Shown here piece after piece: positions 33,977 through 42,922 of a stretch of DNA of 43,010 nt (position 1 is its first letter; every line of letters begins with the position of its first letter). The stretch is from Methanoculleus frigidifontis (GTDB lineage Archaea > Halobacteriota > Methanomicrobia > Methanomicrobiales > Methanoculleaceae). Below the pieces are notes generated by a model. It made no database searches. It was not told the origin of the DNA and saw nothing but the letters and a program-made list of their open reading frames with translations. The translations under genes were made by a program, and so were the position numbers. The stretch covers positions 1 to 43,010 of the forward strand of contig NZ_VCYH01000015.1 in NCBI RefSeq assembly GCF_030464345.1, written 5' to 3'.

Positions 33977-34292
33977 GCTTCTCACCGCCGCTGATGACGG
34001 TCGTGACCGTGTAGTAGTGGCCGGCGGCGCCGACGACGTGGATCTCCCTGACCGCCCGTTTGTGCCGGGCGACAGCGGCCGCCACCGCCTGCGCAATGAG
34101 GTAGAGCGGGACCGCGTTCGAAGTGGGCATGCTTATATCGTTGCAGTGCCGAGTACCATTGGCGGTCTGGTGCATCCCGGTGCTGGAAACATTCGGTTGT
34201 GCCCGGCTGCCGCCGCAGATATCTTCGTCTTCTCTTCTTGATTCGGCCGGGGTTCGGATGCCCCGGGGTATCGGGTCTGGTTTCGGTTTCAT
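33969..34292 (-). CDS. Unknown protein, up to 107 residues, first in the cassette
   Basis: Not recognised. The C-terminal 53 residues (from MPTSNAVPLYLIAQAV to GGEKRA) look like a genuine small domain, with a helix AQAVAAAVARHKRAV followed by strands EIHVVGA and YYTVTTVISG. The ATG at 34292 has GAGAGGT five bases upstream and gives 107 residues, but the first half is polar and of low complexity. The ATG at 34130 has no ribosome site. I report the longer form on that basis, with the shorter one possible. It overlaps the next gene by 8 bases, so the cassette is translationally coupled. Confidence 0.5.
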   Translation of the reverse strand: MKPKPDPIPRGIRTPAESRREDEDICGGSRAQPNVSSTGMHQTANGTRHCNDISMPTSNAVPLYLIAQAVAAAVARHKRAVREIHVVGAAGHYYTVTTVISGGEKRA

Positions 34293-34500
34293 GAACGACC
34301 TCTCTGCTGTTTTTCGCGATGCACCGGCTCTCGCGGAGGAAACCGCATCCTGAGCATCACTTGATTCAGGGTGAGCGTACGCGGTTTAAAAACGTGCGGG
34401 GTGTATGCCGGCAGTGAAACCGGGTGTTATTTATCCGTTACTTGACCGGGAAACGTGAAATTGGCCGGATATTGGCCTGATTTCCCGCCGGAAAGAGGCA

Positions 34501-34662
34501 TTATGCATGTTCGGGTTTTCCCGGCTTTTCGCAGGCGGCGAGCACCTGTTCGGGGGTGAAGCGGAGCAGGATCTCCCGCGGCCGTCCCCGGTCGGCGGGG
34601 GGCGACAGGAACCCCTCGTCCTCGCCGCTCGGGAAGATCTCGATTGCGTGTTTCTGCGACAC
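34501..34662 (-). CDS. Unknown 53-residue protein
   Basis: A short frame from GTG 34662 to TAA 34501 gives SQKHAIEIFPSGEDEGF followed by LSPPADRGRPREILLRFTPEQV and LAACEKPGKPEHA. GAGG lies five bases before the GTG. Codon use matches the GC-rich genes, and the frame between start and stop is free of low-complexity runs. A 13-codon frame (34672-34713, starting MIPTVEM) ends just before the ribosome site and might be a leader. Not recognised; perhaps part of the nearby mobile cassette. No domain can be assigned. Confidence 0.5.
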   Translation of the reverse strand: MSQKHAIEIFPSGEDEGFLSPPADRGRPREILLRFTPEQVLAACEKPGKPEHA

Positions 34663-34839
34663 TCCTACCTCTCAAGCACGGGCGGCCTCTTTCATCTCCA
34701 CGGTCGGTATCATGCAAAGCCCTCCGGCGAAGAGAATGGGGGGGCGGAATGTATCACCGCTCGCCGTTCCGCTTCTTCTCTTCGATCAGCTCGTCGAGCA
34801 GCTTCTTCAGGAGATCCGGATTTGCAACCACATCGTTGC

Positions 34840-36387
34840 TTAGCTCTTCCTGCGTTGCCGCAGCCTGGTGATCTCTCCGACCAGCACCCGGTATGCCCGG
34901 CGCTCTTCGGTGAGATCCTCGCAGGTGACGTACTGCGTCCCGTCAGAGAGCTCCACCGGACTGAAGAGGATCGTCTTCTCCTCGCCGTCCCTGCACCGGA
35001 CCGAAAACGTCCGGGGGCGGGGTGTGCCCCTGCCGGCCTGCGCCAGGTCCGCCTTCCAGGCGGCGATCGCTTCGCTTCTGAGATCAGGGTCCGGGAACGC
35101 CTGTCGGAACCAGTCCCGCCCGGTGGGGATATCCGCGAGCGTGTAGCCGAAAAGATCGGTGAACGCCCGGTTGAGGTAGGAGTACCGGCCGTCGCTCTCG
35201 ATGATCGCGGCGGCAACAGGGGAGGAGTCGATCACGTCCCGGAACCGGGATTCGCTCCGGCGGAGCCGATCCTCGGTCTGCCGTCGGGCGAGGGCGATCG
35301 AAGCCTGGCGGAGGAAGGATTCGACCGCTTGCTGATCCTCGAGTTTCTCATGTGGTGCCATGAATATCCCGACATCCCCGAAGAGCTGCTCCCCCCAGAC
35401 TAAGAAGGTAATATACACCTTCCCAAGATTCCATGTCCGCCGGATCTCCTCGCAGATATCTTCTGGGATCTGCCGGAAGCAGAGATCATAAAATGACAGC
35501 CCTTCCGGACCGATCTCCGGATAGAAGATGAGCTCCTTGATGCCGCCATGGAGCAGGCTCATGGGGCTTCCTCCAGAGGGAAGGGAAAATATCTCGGTTA
35601 AGGGCACTACCAGGCCGATCGGATCCCGCCCCAGTATCTGGATCAGTCCGTCATGGAAGCCCTCACCTTCCGTCGCCCGCAGAGAAAACTGCTGGTAGAT
35701 CTCGTCGTACGAAAAGACATATACACATCCCCCCGGGACGAGTTCGATGATCCGCTTCCCGATGTACTGGTAAATATCCGCTTCCGCTGGCATATCCACA
35801 AGTTCCATCGCAGTCCGGGCGAGAAACTCCATGTTCCGGACGTATCGCTTCCGCTCGGTGATATCCTCGAGGACGAGGGTGCACCCCGTCTCCCCGTCGT
35901 CGAAGGTCGTCGGAATCGCCTGCATCTGGTAGAAGAAGTCCTTTCCGTCACTCCGGCAGCGCAGATCGGTGACGACCTGCTCGCGCTCCAGCCCCTCGAT
36001 GAAGCTGATGGCCTCCGGCGTGGAGACGACCGGGAGCGCCGCCTCCTCAAGGGTCAGCCCGATGAGGTCGTCCTTCGACCGCCGGAGGGCTTTTAGGCAC
36101 TGGTCATTGACCTGGACGATCCGCTGGCTTTCGTCCAGGATGAGGATCAGGTTCTTTGTAAAGCAGAGGAAGGCGGACATCGGCACCCGCTGGGCGAGCG
36201 AGTACACCTTCGCGTTGCCGACGACCCGCACGTCGACTTTGCCCGCGATCTGCAAAATTTCGAGGTGTTTCGAGACCGAGTTCCGGGTCGCTCCGATCTG
36301 TTTTGCCACCTCGGTGATCGTCATGCCCTTCGGCCGGAACCGGAGAGCACGCAGGATGCGGGTGGGGGTATCGTGCTCTTCCTGCAT
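34840..36387 (-). CDS. HTH-PAS-GAF-PAS sensory regulator (no kinase domain)
   Basis: This 515-residue protein has an N-terminal winged helix (residues about 5-65, ITEVAKQIGATRNSVSKHLEIL) of the ArsR/MarR kind. A PAS domain follows at about 75-185 (ILILDESQRIVQVND), then a GAF-like region at about 190-370, a second PAS domain at about 380-500 (PVAAAIIESDGRYSYLN), and a short basic end. There is no histidine kinase, GGDEF or phosphate receiver, so it probably reads a signal through PAS/GAF and acts directly on DNA. Such one-component sensors are common in Methanomicrobiales. The ATG at 36387 lies about 25 bases after a good TATA box, so the message should be leaderless. Confidence 0.87.
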   Translation of the reverse strand: MQEEHDTPTRILRALRFRPKGMTITEVAKQIGATRNSVSKHLEILQIAGKVDVRVVGNAKVYSLAQRVPMSAFLCFTKNLILILDESQRIVQVNDQCLKALRRSKDDLIGLTLEEAALPVVSTPEAISFIEGLEREQVVTDLRCRSDGKDFFYQMQAIPTTFDDGETGCTLVLEDITERKRYVRNMEFLARTAMELVDMPAEADIYQYIGKRIIELVPGGCVYVFSYDEIYQQFSLRATEGEGFHDGLIQILGRDPIGLVVPLTEIFSLPSGGSPMSLLHGGIKELIFYPEIGPEGLSFYDLCFRQIPEDICEEIRRTWNLGKVYITFLVWGEQLFGDVGIFMAPHEKLEDQQAVESFLRQASIALARRQTEDRLRRSESRFRDVIDSSPVAAAIIESDGRYSYLNRAFTDLFGYTLADIPTGRDWFRQAFPDPDLRSEAIAAWKADLAQAGRGTPRPRTFSVRCRDGEEKTILFSPVELSDGTQYVTCEDLTEERRAYRVLVGEITRLRQRRKS

Positions 36388-36408
36388 AGCAGGAACATCT
36401 GAGTATTC

Positions 36409-36417
36409 TATTTATAG
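36409..36417 (-). promoter_or_regulatory. TATA box for the PAS-GAF regulator
   Basis: The minus strand reads CCTATAAATAG here, centred about 25 bases before the ATG at 36387, with no ribosome site between them. This fits a leaderless message. Confidence 0.6.
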
Positions 36418-36585
36418 GTTGCGGCTCCGGGAGGCGGGGGAGGCGTGCCGCACCGGACGATACCGGAACCGGGAGGTGCATCGCCCCTGGCAGGAGGGAA
36501 CACGGTCGAGGGGCTGGTACACAGAAAAAGAGACCATGTGTGGTTGGTCGGGCCTCGCGTCATCCTCCAGACCGTGGCGATGTGG

Positions 36586-36697
36586 CCGGGGAGATCAGAA
36601 ATGAAATCTGAGGGGTAGGATTTGAATCTTCGGACCATCGGGTGAGTTTCCTCACTCGCTTTTGCTCGCTTCGTAACATCGCCCTGATCTTCCCCGG
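36586..36697. repeat. Inverted repeat, 13/14-base arms about 85 bases apart
   Basis: The left arm CCGGGGAGATCAG (36586-36598) matches the reverse complement of the right arm CTGATCTTCCCCGG (36684-36697) apart from one extra base. A small internal hairpin, GTGAG-TTTC-CTCAC, is at about 36642-36655. It could be a structured RNA end, a small mobile repeat, or an attachment remnant. Confidence 0.4.
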
Positions 36698-36876
36698 TTG
36701 ATCGGGAGTGCAGACGCCCTCATTCGCTCGGCAAGGCCTCAGAGCGCGTCCGGATGCGCCGGGACTGTACGTCCGATCGAATCCTTCCTATGCGGGGCTG
36801 CGATGCGTCCGTCCCCGACATACGGGCAGGCTGATGCCTTCTCGCGTTCGGGCGCATCCCGGGATTGCCCGCCCTC

Positions 36877-38406
36877 TCACCCCGGACAGAACTGCTCCCG
36901 CAGCACCTTGCGCAGAATCTTCCAGCCGTTCACCCGGGGCAGTTCGTCGACGATCAGCACCGTCCGCGGCACTTTATACCCAGCGAGCCGTTCCTTTGCG
37001 TAGGCGACGACCGCCTCCGGAGGTAGGGTGTTTCCTTCCGGCACGACGGCCGCTACCGGCACCTCGCCGCGGTGCTCGTCGCTGCACCCGAAGACCGCCG
37101 CATCCCGGATCCCGGGGTGCTGCAGCAGGACGTTCTCCACCTCGGTCGGGTAGATCTTCCAGCCCGACATGACGATCATATCCTTTTTCCGGTCGGTGAT
37201 CGAGAGCATGCCGGCATCGTCCAGGTAGCCGATGTCGCCGGTCAGGAACCAGCCGTCCGGGAGGAAGACCTCCGCCGTCTCGGCGGGCATCTGCCAGTAT
37301 CCCGCGGCGACGGCCGGGCCGCGGAGCGCGATCTCGCCGGTCTCGCCGGGGGAGAGTTCCCGCCCGGGATCGCTTTCGTCGACGATCTTCACCTCCGAGA
37401 ACCCGACCGGCGTGCCGACGCTCCTAAACTCGTCCGCGGTGGCGTAGTGCTCCGGGCGGATCGCGGTCCCGGTGCCGACGACGATCGTCTCTGAGAGGCC
37501 GTAGGCGTTGACGATCGGAATGCCGAACCGCTCGTGAAACTCCTTCCAGATCTCCGGGGCAAGCGGCCCGCCGCCGCTGATCATCGCCCGTGCCGAGGCG
37601 AGCTGCTCTTCGGTCCCCGGCGGCGTGCGGAGGAGCGAGTGGATCACCGGCGGCATGCCGGCGACGACGGTGGCGCGGTAGCGGCCGGCGAGGTCGAGGT
37701 AGGCGTCGAGGTCGAACCGCTCCATCGTCACGTAGGTGCCGCCGGCGCGGAGCGCGGCGATCCCCCAGCTCACCCCGACGTGCCCCATCGGGTAGATCCC
37801 GAGGTAGACGTCGGCCGCCGTCAGCCCCAGCACGTCCCGCTCCGCGTCCATCGCCGCGATCCAGTTGCCGTGCGTCAGCATCGCGCCCTTCGGCCTGCCG
37901 GTCGTGCCGGAGGTGTACTGGATCTGGCAGAGGTCGTCGAACCGGCAGTGGGCGGCCCGGAGGTGGGGAGAGGATGTAAGGAGGTCGTCCCAGGAAACAG
38001 CGCCCTCCCCGCCGCCGACGGCGACCACCTGCCGGAGCGCCGGTGCATCGCTCCGGATCGCCGCAACCGATGCGCTGCCGGGCGTGTCGGTGATCACCGC
38101 CGCCGCCCCGGCGTCCTTCACCGCGTAGAGGAGCTCCGACTCGCGGTAGACGCGGTTCGTCGGCACCGCGACGGCACCGATCCGCCAGACGGCAAAGTAA
38201 CTGACGAGGTACTCGGGAGAACTGTCAAGGTAGATGCAGACCCGGTCTCCCGCCGTGATCCCAAGGTCGAGCAGGCCGTTTCCGATACGGTTCACCCGGT
38301 CGAGGAGATCCGCGGCGGTGTAGGCTTCTCCTCGCGAGGGGACGACCAGAGCGGGCTGTGTGCTGGTGCGGGCGGTGATATCGAGAAATGTGGTGCAGTT
38401 CGGCAT
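36877..38406 (-). CDS. AMP-forming acyl-CoA ligase
   Basis: This 509-residue class I adenylate-forming enzyme activates a carboxylic acid with ATP and transfers it to CoA. The P-loop YTSGTTGRPKG is at about residue 165, the YGLSE motif in the middle, GDIGYLDDAG and DRKKDMIVMSGWKIYPTEVE in the second half. The C-terminal catalytic Lys is present in VNGWKILRK, where the family usually has GK before ILR, so one neighbour is Trp. The acid substrate is not predictable. I chose ATG 38406 because GGAG lies upstream; a GTG four codons earlier sits too close to that site. A TATA-like CTATACATTA near 38452-38460 is about 50 bases before it. Confidence 0.88.
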   Translation of the reverse strand: MPNCTTFLDITARTSTQPALVVPSRGEAYTAADLLDRVNRIGNGLLDLGITAGDRVCIYLDSSPEYLVSYFAVWRIGAVAVPTNRVYRESELLYAVKDAGAAAVITDTPGSASVAAIRSDAPALRQVVAVGGGEGAVSWDDLLTSSPHLRAAHCRFDDLCQIQYTSGTTGRPKGAMLTHGNWIAAMDAERDVLGLTAADVYLGIYPMGHVGVSWGIAALRAGGTYVTMERFDLDAYLDLAGRYRATVVAGMPPVIHSLLRTPPGTEEQLASARAMISGGGPLAPEIWKEFHERFGIPIVNAYGLSETIVVGTGTAIRPEHYATADEFRSVGTPVGFSEVKIVDESDPGRELSPGETGEIALRGPAVAAGYWQMPAETAEVFLPDGWFLTGDIGYLDDAGMLSITDRKKDMIVMSGWKIYPTEVENVLLQHPGIRDAAVFGCSDEHRGEVPVAAVVPEGNTLPPEAVVAYAKERLAGYKVPRTVLIVDELPRVNGWKILRKVLREQFCPG

Positions 38407-38491
38407 GGGGTACGACACTCCGATAGGGATGCGGCGGCATCGCTGATCCGTAATGTATAGAGTTGTTCATCGGCGAATATTACAGTATCGC

Positions 38492-38498
38492 AAAAAAA
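38492..38498 (-). terminator. T7 run ending the CDC48 transcript
   Basis: Seven A's on the plus strand read as T7 on the minus strand, 13 bases after the CDC48 stop codon. This is a usual archaeal termination signal. Confidence 0.55.
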
Positions 38499-38511
38499 GA
38501 GCGGGTGGGGG

Positions 38512-40947
38512 TTACTGGTACTCCGGTGGCTGCACCTCTTTCGGGAGGCCTCCCTTGAAGTGCTGCTGGATCTTCTGGTAGTACTGCCGCATCCGCTCGT
38601 TCATGGTCGGGTGGACCTTCCCCCGTCCCTCCTCGAAATGCCTGGGCTCGACCGTCCGCGAACCGTCGCGGAGTGCTGCCATGGCAGCCTCGCGGCAGAG
38701 CGCCTCGAGGTCGGATCCGACGAACCCTTCGGTTTCTTTGGCAAGTTTCGCGATAAGCTCTTCGCGTGCCGGATCGGCCAGGTCGAGCCGGTGCTGGGAG
38801 AGCAGGTTGACGAGCATCTTCCGCCGCGGCGTCCGTTTCGGCACCTCGCTCTCCCGTTCCTCGTCAGGCGCGGCCCGGGGGTCGTCCGGCAGGTGCGCCC
38901 GAACGTCGTCGAGGGTGATCCGTTTCTCGACACCGAGCGACCCGACAAGATCCTCAAGCCGGGTCTCGGAGAACCCGTCCGTCATATCCACGAGTTCCTC
39001 GAGGGTCGATCCGGTGATCGGCACCGTCCGGCTGTGGATGTTGAGGATCTTGTGCCGGTCAGCGGGTGTCGGTTCGCTGATGTAGACCAGCCGGTCGAAC
39101 CGCCCCGGCCGCAGGAGCGCCGGATCGATCATATCGGGGCGGTTCGTGGCTCCCATGATGACGACACCGCGGAGCTCCTCGAGCCCGTCGATCTCGGTGA
39201 GGATCTGGTTTAAGACGCTCTCGATGACGTGCGACTCGGAGCCGCCGCCCCGTGCCGGCGTCAGGGCGTCCATCTCATCGAAGAAGATGATCGCCGGGGC
39301 GACCTGCCGGGCCTTTTTAAAGATCTCCCGGACCGCCCGCTCGCTCTCGCCGACCCACTTGGAGAGGAGCTGCGGGCCGCGGACCGGGACGAAGTTCGCG
39401 CCGCTCTCGCTTGCGATCGCCTTTGCGATCAGGGTCTTGCCGGTTCCGGGCGGGCCGTAGAGCAGGACGCCCTTCGGCGGTTCGATACCGAGATCATCGA
39501 ACCGTTCCCGCTGGGTGAGCGGGTACTCGACCGCCTCGCGGATATCCATCTTTGCCTCTTCGAGCCCCCCGACGTCGTTCCACGACGTGTGCGGGACTTC
39601 GAGGAGCACCTCACGCATCGCGCTCGGGCCGACGTCCCGGAGTGCGTCGCGGAAGTCGTTTGGCTGCACCTCCATCTTCTCGAGTATCTCCGGCGGGATC
39701 TCATCGGCATCGAGGTCGATCTCGGGAAGATACCGGCGGAGCGCCTTGATTGCCCCCTCCCTGGCGAGTGCGGCGAGATCGGCGCCGACGAACCCGTGCG
39801 TCTGCTGGGCGATGCTCTCGATATTGACGTCGCCGGCGAGCGGCATCCCGCGGGTATGGATGTGGAGCACCTGGATCCGGTCGTCTTCCGGCGGGACGCC
39901 GATCTCGATCTCGCGGTCGAACCGGCCGGGCCGGCGGAGTGCCGGGTCGATGGCGTCCAGCCGGTTCGTCGCCCCGATCACCACGACCTGTCCGCGTTCC
40001 TCAAGTCCGTCCATCATCGTGAGCAGCTGGGCGACGACACGCCGTTCGACCTCGCCGGTCACCTCTTCCCGGCGGGGTGCGATCGAGTCCAGCTCGTCGA
40101 TGAAGATGATGGCGGGAGCATGCTGGCGTGCGTCTTCAAAAACCTCACGCAGCCTCTGCTCGCTCTCCCCGTAGTACTTGGAGATGACCTCCGGGCCTGC
40201 GATGGAGATGAAGTGGGCGCCGCTCTCGCTTGCGACCGCCTTTGCGATCAGCGTCTTGCCGGTCCCGGGCGGGCCGTAGAGGAGCACGCCTTTTGGTGGT
40301 TCTATGCCGAGTTTAGAAAAGATCTCGGGGTGGCGCATCGGCAGCTCGATCGTCTCTCTGACCCGCTGGAGTTCGTCCTTGAGGCCGCCGATATCCTCGT
40401 AGCTGATCTTCTTTGCCCCTTCAAACCCGGCGGCGGGCTTTTCGGAGAACTCTATCTTGGTATTCTTGGTGATGATCACCGCGTTCTCCGGCTCCACGAC
40501 GACGGCCTTGAACGCCACAAGCTGCGGCTGCATGAACGGAAGGCCGGCCTGAATCGGGACGGAGTCGTTCTTCACGACCGGGAAATCGATCAGTTTGTTG
40601 ACGACGCTGCTGTAGTTGATGGGAAGCTGCTTGGGGAGGTCTTCCGGCGGGGCGAGAACCACCCGCTTTGCCTCGACCTCCTCGTCGAGCGTCCTGATCT
40701 TTACCCGATCGCCGATACTGGCACCGGTATTGAGCCGTGTGAAATTATCGATGCGGACCTTCCCCTGATGCCAGTCGTTTACCATGGCACGCCAGACCTT
40801 TGCCACGGTCGGGCGTTTCCCTTCGATGGCGATGAGGTCACCCGGGCTCAGCCTGAGCTGGAGCATGGTATCAGGGTCGAGCCGTGCCTTTCCCGCGCCC
40901 TGATCCTCCGGATATGCGCTATCGACTTTCAAGTATATCTCGGGCAT
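38512..40947 (-). CDS. CDC48/VAT-type AAA ATPase
   Basis: This 811-residue unfoldase has the Cdc48 N-domain (about 1-170), and two AAA rings. D1 has Walker A GPPGTGKT at 225-232, Walker B IIFIDEL at about 280-286, and an [11 protein letters not shown] arginine-finger region. D2 has GPPGTGKT at 498-505 and IIFFDEM at about 553-559. It pulls proteins apart for the proteasome. D2 has an insertion of about 75-80 residues (650-727) inside its C-terminal lid, carrying what looks like a second copy of the lid helix. ATG 40947 is preceded by GAGGTA and by a TATA box, about 30 bases upstream. A longer frame upstream is antisense to the next gene and was rejected. Confidence 0.95.
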   Translation of the reverse strand: MPEIYLKVDSAYPEDQGAGKARLDPDTMLQLRLSPGDLIAIEGKRPTVAKVWRAMVNDWHQGKVRIDNFTRLNTGASIGDRVKIRTLDEEVEAKRVVLAPPEDLPKQLPINYSSVVNKLIDFPVVKNDSVPIQAGLPFMQPQLVAFKAVVVEPENAVIITKNTKIEFSEKPAAGFEGAKKISYEDIGGLKDELQRVRETIELPMRHPEIFSKLGIEPPKGVLLYGPPGTGKTLIAKAVASESGAHFISIAGPEVISKYYGESEQRLREVFEDARQHAPAIIFIDELDSIAPRREEVTGEVERRVVAQLLTMMDGLEERGQVVVIGATNRLDAIDPALRRPGRFDREIEIGVPPEDDRIQVLHIHTRGMPLAGDVNIESIAQQTHGFVGADLAALAREGAIKALRRYLPEIDLDADEIPPEILEKMEVQPNDFRDALRDVGPSAMREVLLEVPHTSWNDVGGLEEAKMDIREAVEYPLTQRERFDDLGIEPPKGVLLYGPPGTGKTLIAKAIASESGANFVPVRGPQLLSKWVGESERAVREIFKKARQVAPAIIFFDEMDALTPARGGGSESHVIESVLNQILTEIDGLEELRGVVIMGATNRPDMIDPALLRPGRFDRLVYISEPTPADRHKILNIHSRTVPITGSTLEELVDMTDGFSETRLEDLVGSLGVEKRITLDDVRAHLPDDPRAAPDEERESEVPKRTPRRKMLVNLLSQHRLDLADPAREELIAKLAKETEGFVGSDLEALCREAAMAALRDGSRTVEPRHFEEGRGKVHPTMNERMRQYYQKIQQHFKGGLPKEVQPPEYQ

Positions 40948-40960
40948 TACCTCTAATTCA

Positions 40961-40980
40961 TATATTCTCGGATTTATAAG
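40961..40980. promoter_or_regulatory. Crossed divergent promoters of the CDC48 and larC genes
   Basis: The start codons of the two divergent genes (ATG 40947 on minus, ATG 40993 on plus) are only 45 bases apart. TATATT at 40961-40966 fits the plus gene, 27-32 bases before its ATG. TTTATAAG at 40973-40980 fits the minus gene, about 26-33 bases before its ATG. Each TATA box lies on the far side of the other, so the two promoters overlap and would compete for the same DNA. Confidence 0.6.
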
Positions 40981-40992
40981 TACTGTCCACGC

Positions 40993-42186
40993 ATGAAGAT
41001 CCTCCTCGTAGACCCGTTCCACGGCGCAGCAGGCGACATGATCATCGGCTCTCTCCTCGATCTGGGGGCGGACGAAGGGCTTGTCCGGGCAGCCATGCGT
41101 TCTGTCGTGGGCGAACCGGCGTTCGAGCACGTAGACCGGGCAGGTATCCGGGCGGTCCGGGTCAGGACACATGCAAAGGCAGCACACCGCAGCCTCGCCG
41201 AAGTGCTCGCACGGCTCGACGAGAGCGTCGCTCCAAAGGAAGCCCGCGAGATGGCACGGAGGGTCTTTCTCCGGCTGCACCGGGCCGAGGAGAGCATCCA
41301 CGGCGCCGGAGCCCACTTCCACGAGGTCGGTGCCGACGACGCCGTTGCCGACATCGTCGGGGCATGCACCGCTCTCCTCTCGCTCGGTGTCGACGGTGTT
41401 GCGGTTCTTCCGGTCGCTCTCGGCCGGGGGTTTGCGACCGGGGCGCACGGCACCTTCCCAATCCCGGCACCCGCCACGCTGGCCGTTCTCCGGGATTCGG
41501 ACCTGCAGACGAGCCTTGGTGCGGAGGAGCAGGAGCTCTGCACGCCCACGGGGGCGGCGCTCCTTGCCGAGTTCTCCACGCTCAAGGCTGCGGATATCGG
41601 GCCTGCGAAGATTTCGGCGATCGGCTACGGGGCGGGGACGAAAGACCCGCACCACACGCCGAACGTCCTCCGGACGCTGCTGCTCACCGTCGATACCGCC
41701 GTCTCCCACGACCACGTCGATCTCCTGGAGACGAACGTGGACGACGTGACCGGGGAGGTGCTCGCCTACACCCTCTCCCGGCTGATGGAAGAAGGGGCAC
41801 GGGATGCCAGCGCGTTGCCGCTGGTGATGAAGAAAGGAAGAAACGGCTACCTGGTCCGCGTCATCTGCAGGCCTGAGAGGACGGACCACCTCGCCGCCGT
41901 GATGGCACGCGAGCTCGGGACGCTCGGCATCCGGTGTTTCTCCACCGTCCACCGGTTCACTATTGAGCGGACGGTCGAACCGGTGACGGTCACGATACGG
42001 GGAAGAAGCTATACCGTCGATGTCAAGTGCGGGTGGTTCGACGGGAAGATCTCCTCGTTCAAGGCGGAGTTCGAGCAGGCACGCGCCTGTGCCCGCGACC
42101 TCGACCTGCCCCTCCGGGAGGTTTCGGGGATCGTGGAGGACGCGGCACGGCAGATCTTCCGGGAACGGGGGGTGCTCGACGAGTGA
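40993..42186 (+). CDS. larC: LarC nickel-insertion protein (nickel-pincer cofactor)
   Basis: This 397-residue LarC family protein inserts nickel into the pyridinium dithiocarboxylate cofactor of lactate racemase-type enzymes. It opens MKILLVDPFHGAAGDM, has the His-rich region HFHEVGADDA, and the ELCTPTGAALLAEF and ETNVDDVTGEVLAY motifs. The two LarC halves that bacteria often join by a ribosomal frameshift are one continuous frame here. The message is probably leaderless (TATA about 29 bases upstream). LarA is not in this window. It overlaps radB by four bases (GTGA). Confidence 0.93.
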   Translation: MKILLVDPFHGAAGDMIIGSLLDLGADEGLVRAAMRSVVGEPAFEHVDRAGIRAVRVRTHAKAAHRSLAEVLARLDESVAPKEAREMARRVFLRLHRAEESIHGAGAHFHEVGADDAVADIVGACTALLSLGVDGVAVLPVALGRGFATGAHGTFPIPAPATLAVLRDSDLQTSLGAEEQELCTPTGAALLAEFSTLKAADIGPAKISAIGYGAGTKDPHHTPNVLRTLLLTVDTAVSHDHVDLLETNVDDVTGEVLAYTLSRLMEEGARDASALPLVMKKGRNGYLVRVICRPERTDHLAAVMARELGTLGIRCFSTVHRFTIERTVEPVTVTIRGRSYTVDVKCGWFDGKISSFKAEFEQARACARDLDLPLREVSGIVEDAARQIFRERGVLDE

Positions 42187-42860
42187 AGCCGGAGAAACCG
42201 GGCACCGGCAGTCCGGAACTGGACGCCCTGCTCGGCGGCGGGCTCGAGCGGCGGGTCATCACCCAGATCTACGGCGAGCCTGCGAGCGGGAAGAGCACGC
42301 TCTGTCTCATGGCCGCCGTCGAGTGCCTGAAAGCGGGCAAATCCGTGGTCTTCATCGATACCGAGGGGTTCTCGGTCGACCGGTTCTCCCAGATTGCCGG
42401 CGAGCAGGCCGAAGAGCTCGCCGAACACCTCTACCTCTTCGAGCCGGTGGACTTCGAGCAGCAGGGGCTGATGATCGCCGAGAGCGAAGGGCTGCTCCGC
42501 GCCGGCCGGGAGTATCCGGTCGACCTGATCGTCATGGACTCGGCGACCGCCCTCTACCGGACCGAGTTTGAGGCTGGAAAGGAGGCGGTGCGGAAGCTCT
42601 CGCACTACATGGTCAAGCTCCTGGGGCTTGCAAAAAAGTATGATGTTCCTGTCCTGATAACGAACCAGATCTACATGGACATCGACCGCAGCCGCGTCAT
42701 GGGGCTCGGCGGGACGGCGCTCGCCCATATCTCGAAGGCCATCGTCAGGCTGGAGAAGACGGACAGCGTGCGGCGTGCGGTGCTGCAGAAGCACCGGTGG
42801 CGGCCCGAAGGGCTCTCGTTCGAGTTCGTGCTGACGGAAGACGGCATAAAAGGGGTTTAG
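42183..42860 (+). CDS. radB: RadB, archaeal RecA/RadA paralogue
   Basis: This 225-residue RecA-fold protein has Walker A GEPASGKST at about 32-40 and a Walker B-like strand DLIVMDSAT. It lacks the N-terminal HhH domain of RadA, which is diagnostic for RadB. It binds DNA weakly and modulates RadA and Holliday junction enzymes in other archaea. The GTG start at 42183 overlaps the larC stop codon (GTGA), so both genes are co-translated. There is no functional reason for this pairing that I know. Confidence 0.95.
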   Translation: MKPEKPGTGSPELDALLGGGLERRVITQIYGEPASGKSTLCLMAAVECLKAGKSVVFIDTEGFSVDRFSQIAGEQAEELAEHLYLFEPVDFEQQGLMIAESEGLLRAGREYPVDLIVMDSATALYRTEFEAGKEAVRKLSHYMVKLLGLAKKYDVPVLITNQIYMDIDRSRVMGLGGTALAHISKAIVRLEKTDSVRRAVLQKHRWRPEGLSFEFVLTEDGIKGV

Positions 42861-42922
42861 GGGTTTCGCTGGGTAGTCAAACCTCGTTGCCGGTATATTT
42901 TTGCAGCAGGAACGGGGGAGTG

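Larger units (their letters stand above)
36388..36876. other. 489-base region without a gene
   Basis: Apart from the TATA box at 36409-36417 and an inverted repeat at 36586-36697 I see nothing that is coding. Short frames on both strands lack ribosome sites and recognisable products. From about 36720 to 36876 it is GC-rich spacer after the stop of the acyl-CoA ligase gene, which is transcribed toward it. Confidence 0.55.

Noticed and set aside
36600-36700. tRNA-like sequence (GGATTTGAATC resembling a T-loop)
   Set aside because: No acceptor stem, anticodon arm or D-arm pairing could be found around it.
39229-40956. A 575-codon frame on the plus strand
   Set aside because: It is antisense to CDC48 and mirrors its codons; no recognisable protein.
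40948-41952. N-terminal extension of CDC48 by 335 residues
   Set aside because: This stretch is antisense to larC. The Cdc48 N-domain begins at MPEIYLKV (40947), with its own TATA box and ribosome site.
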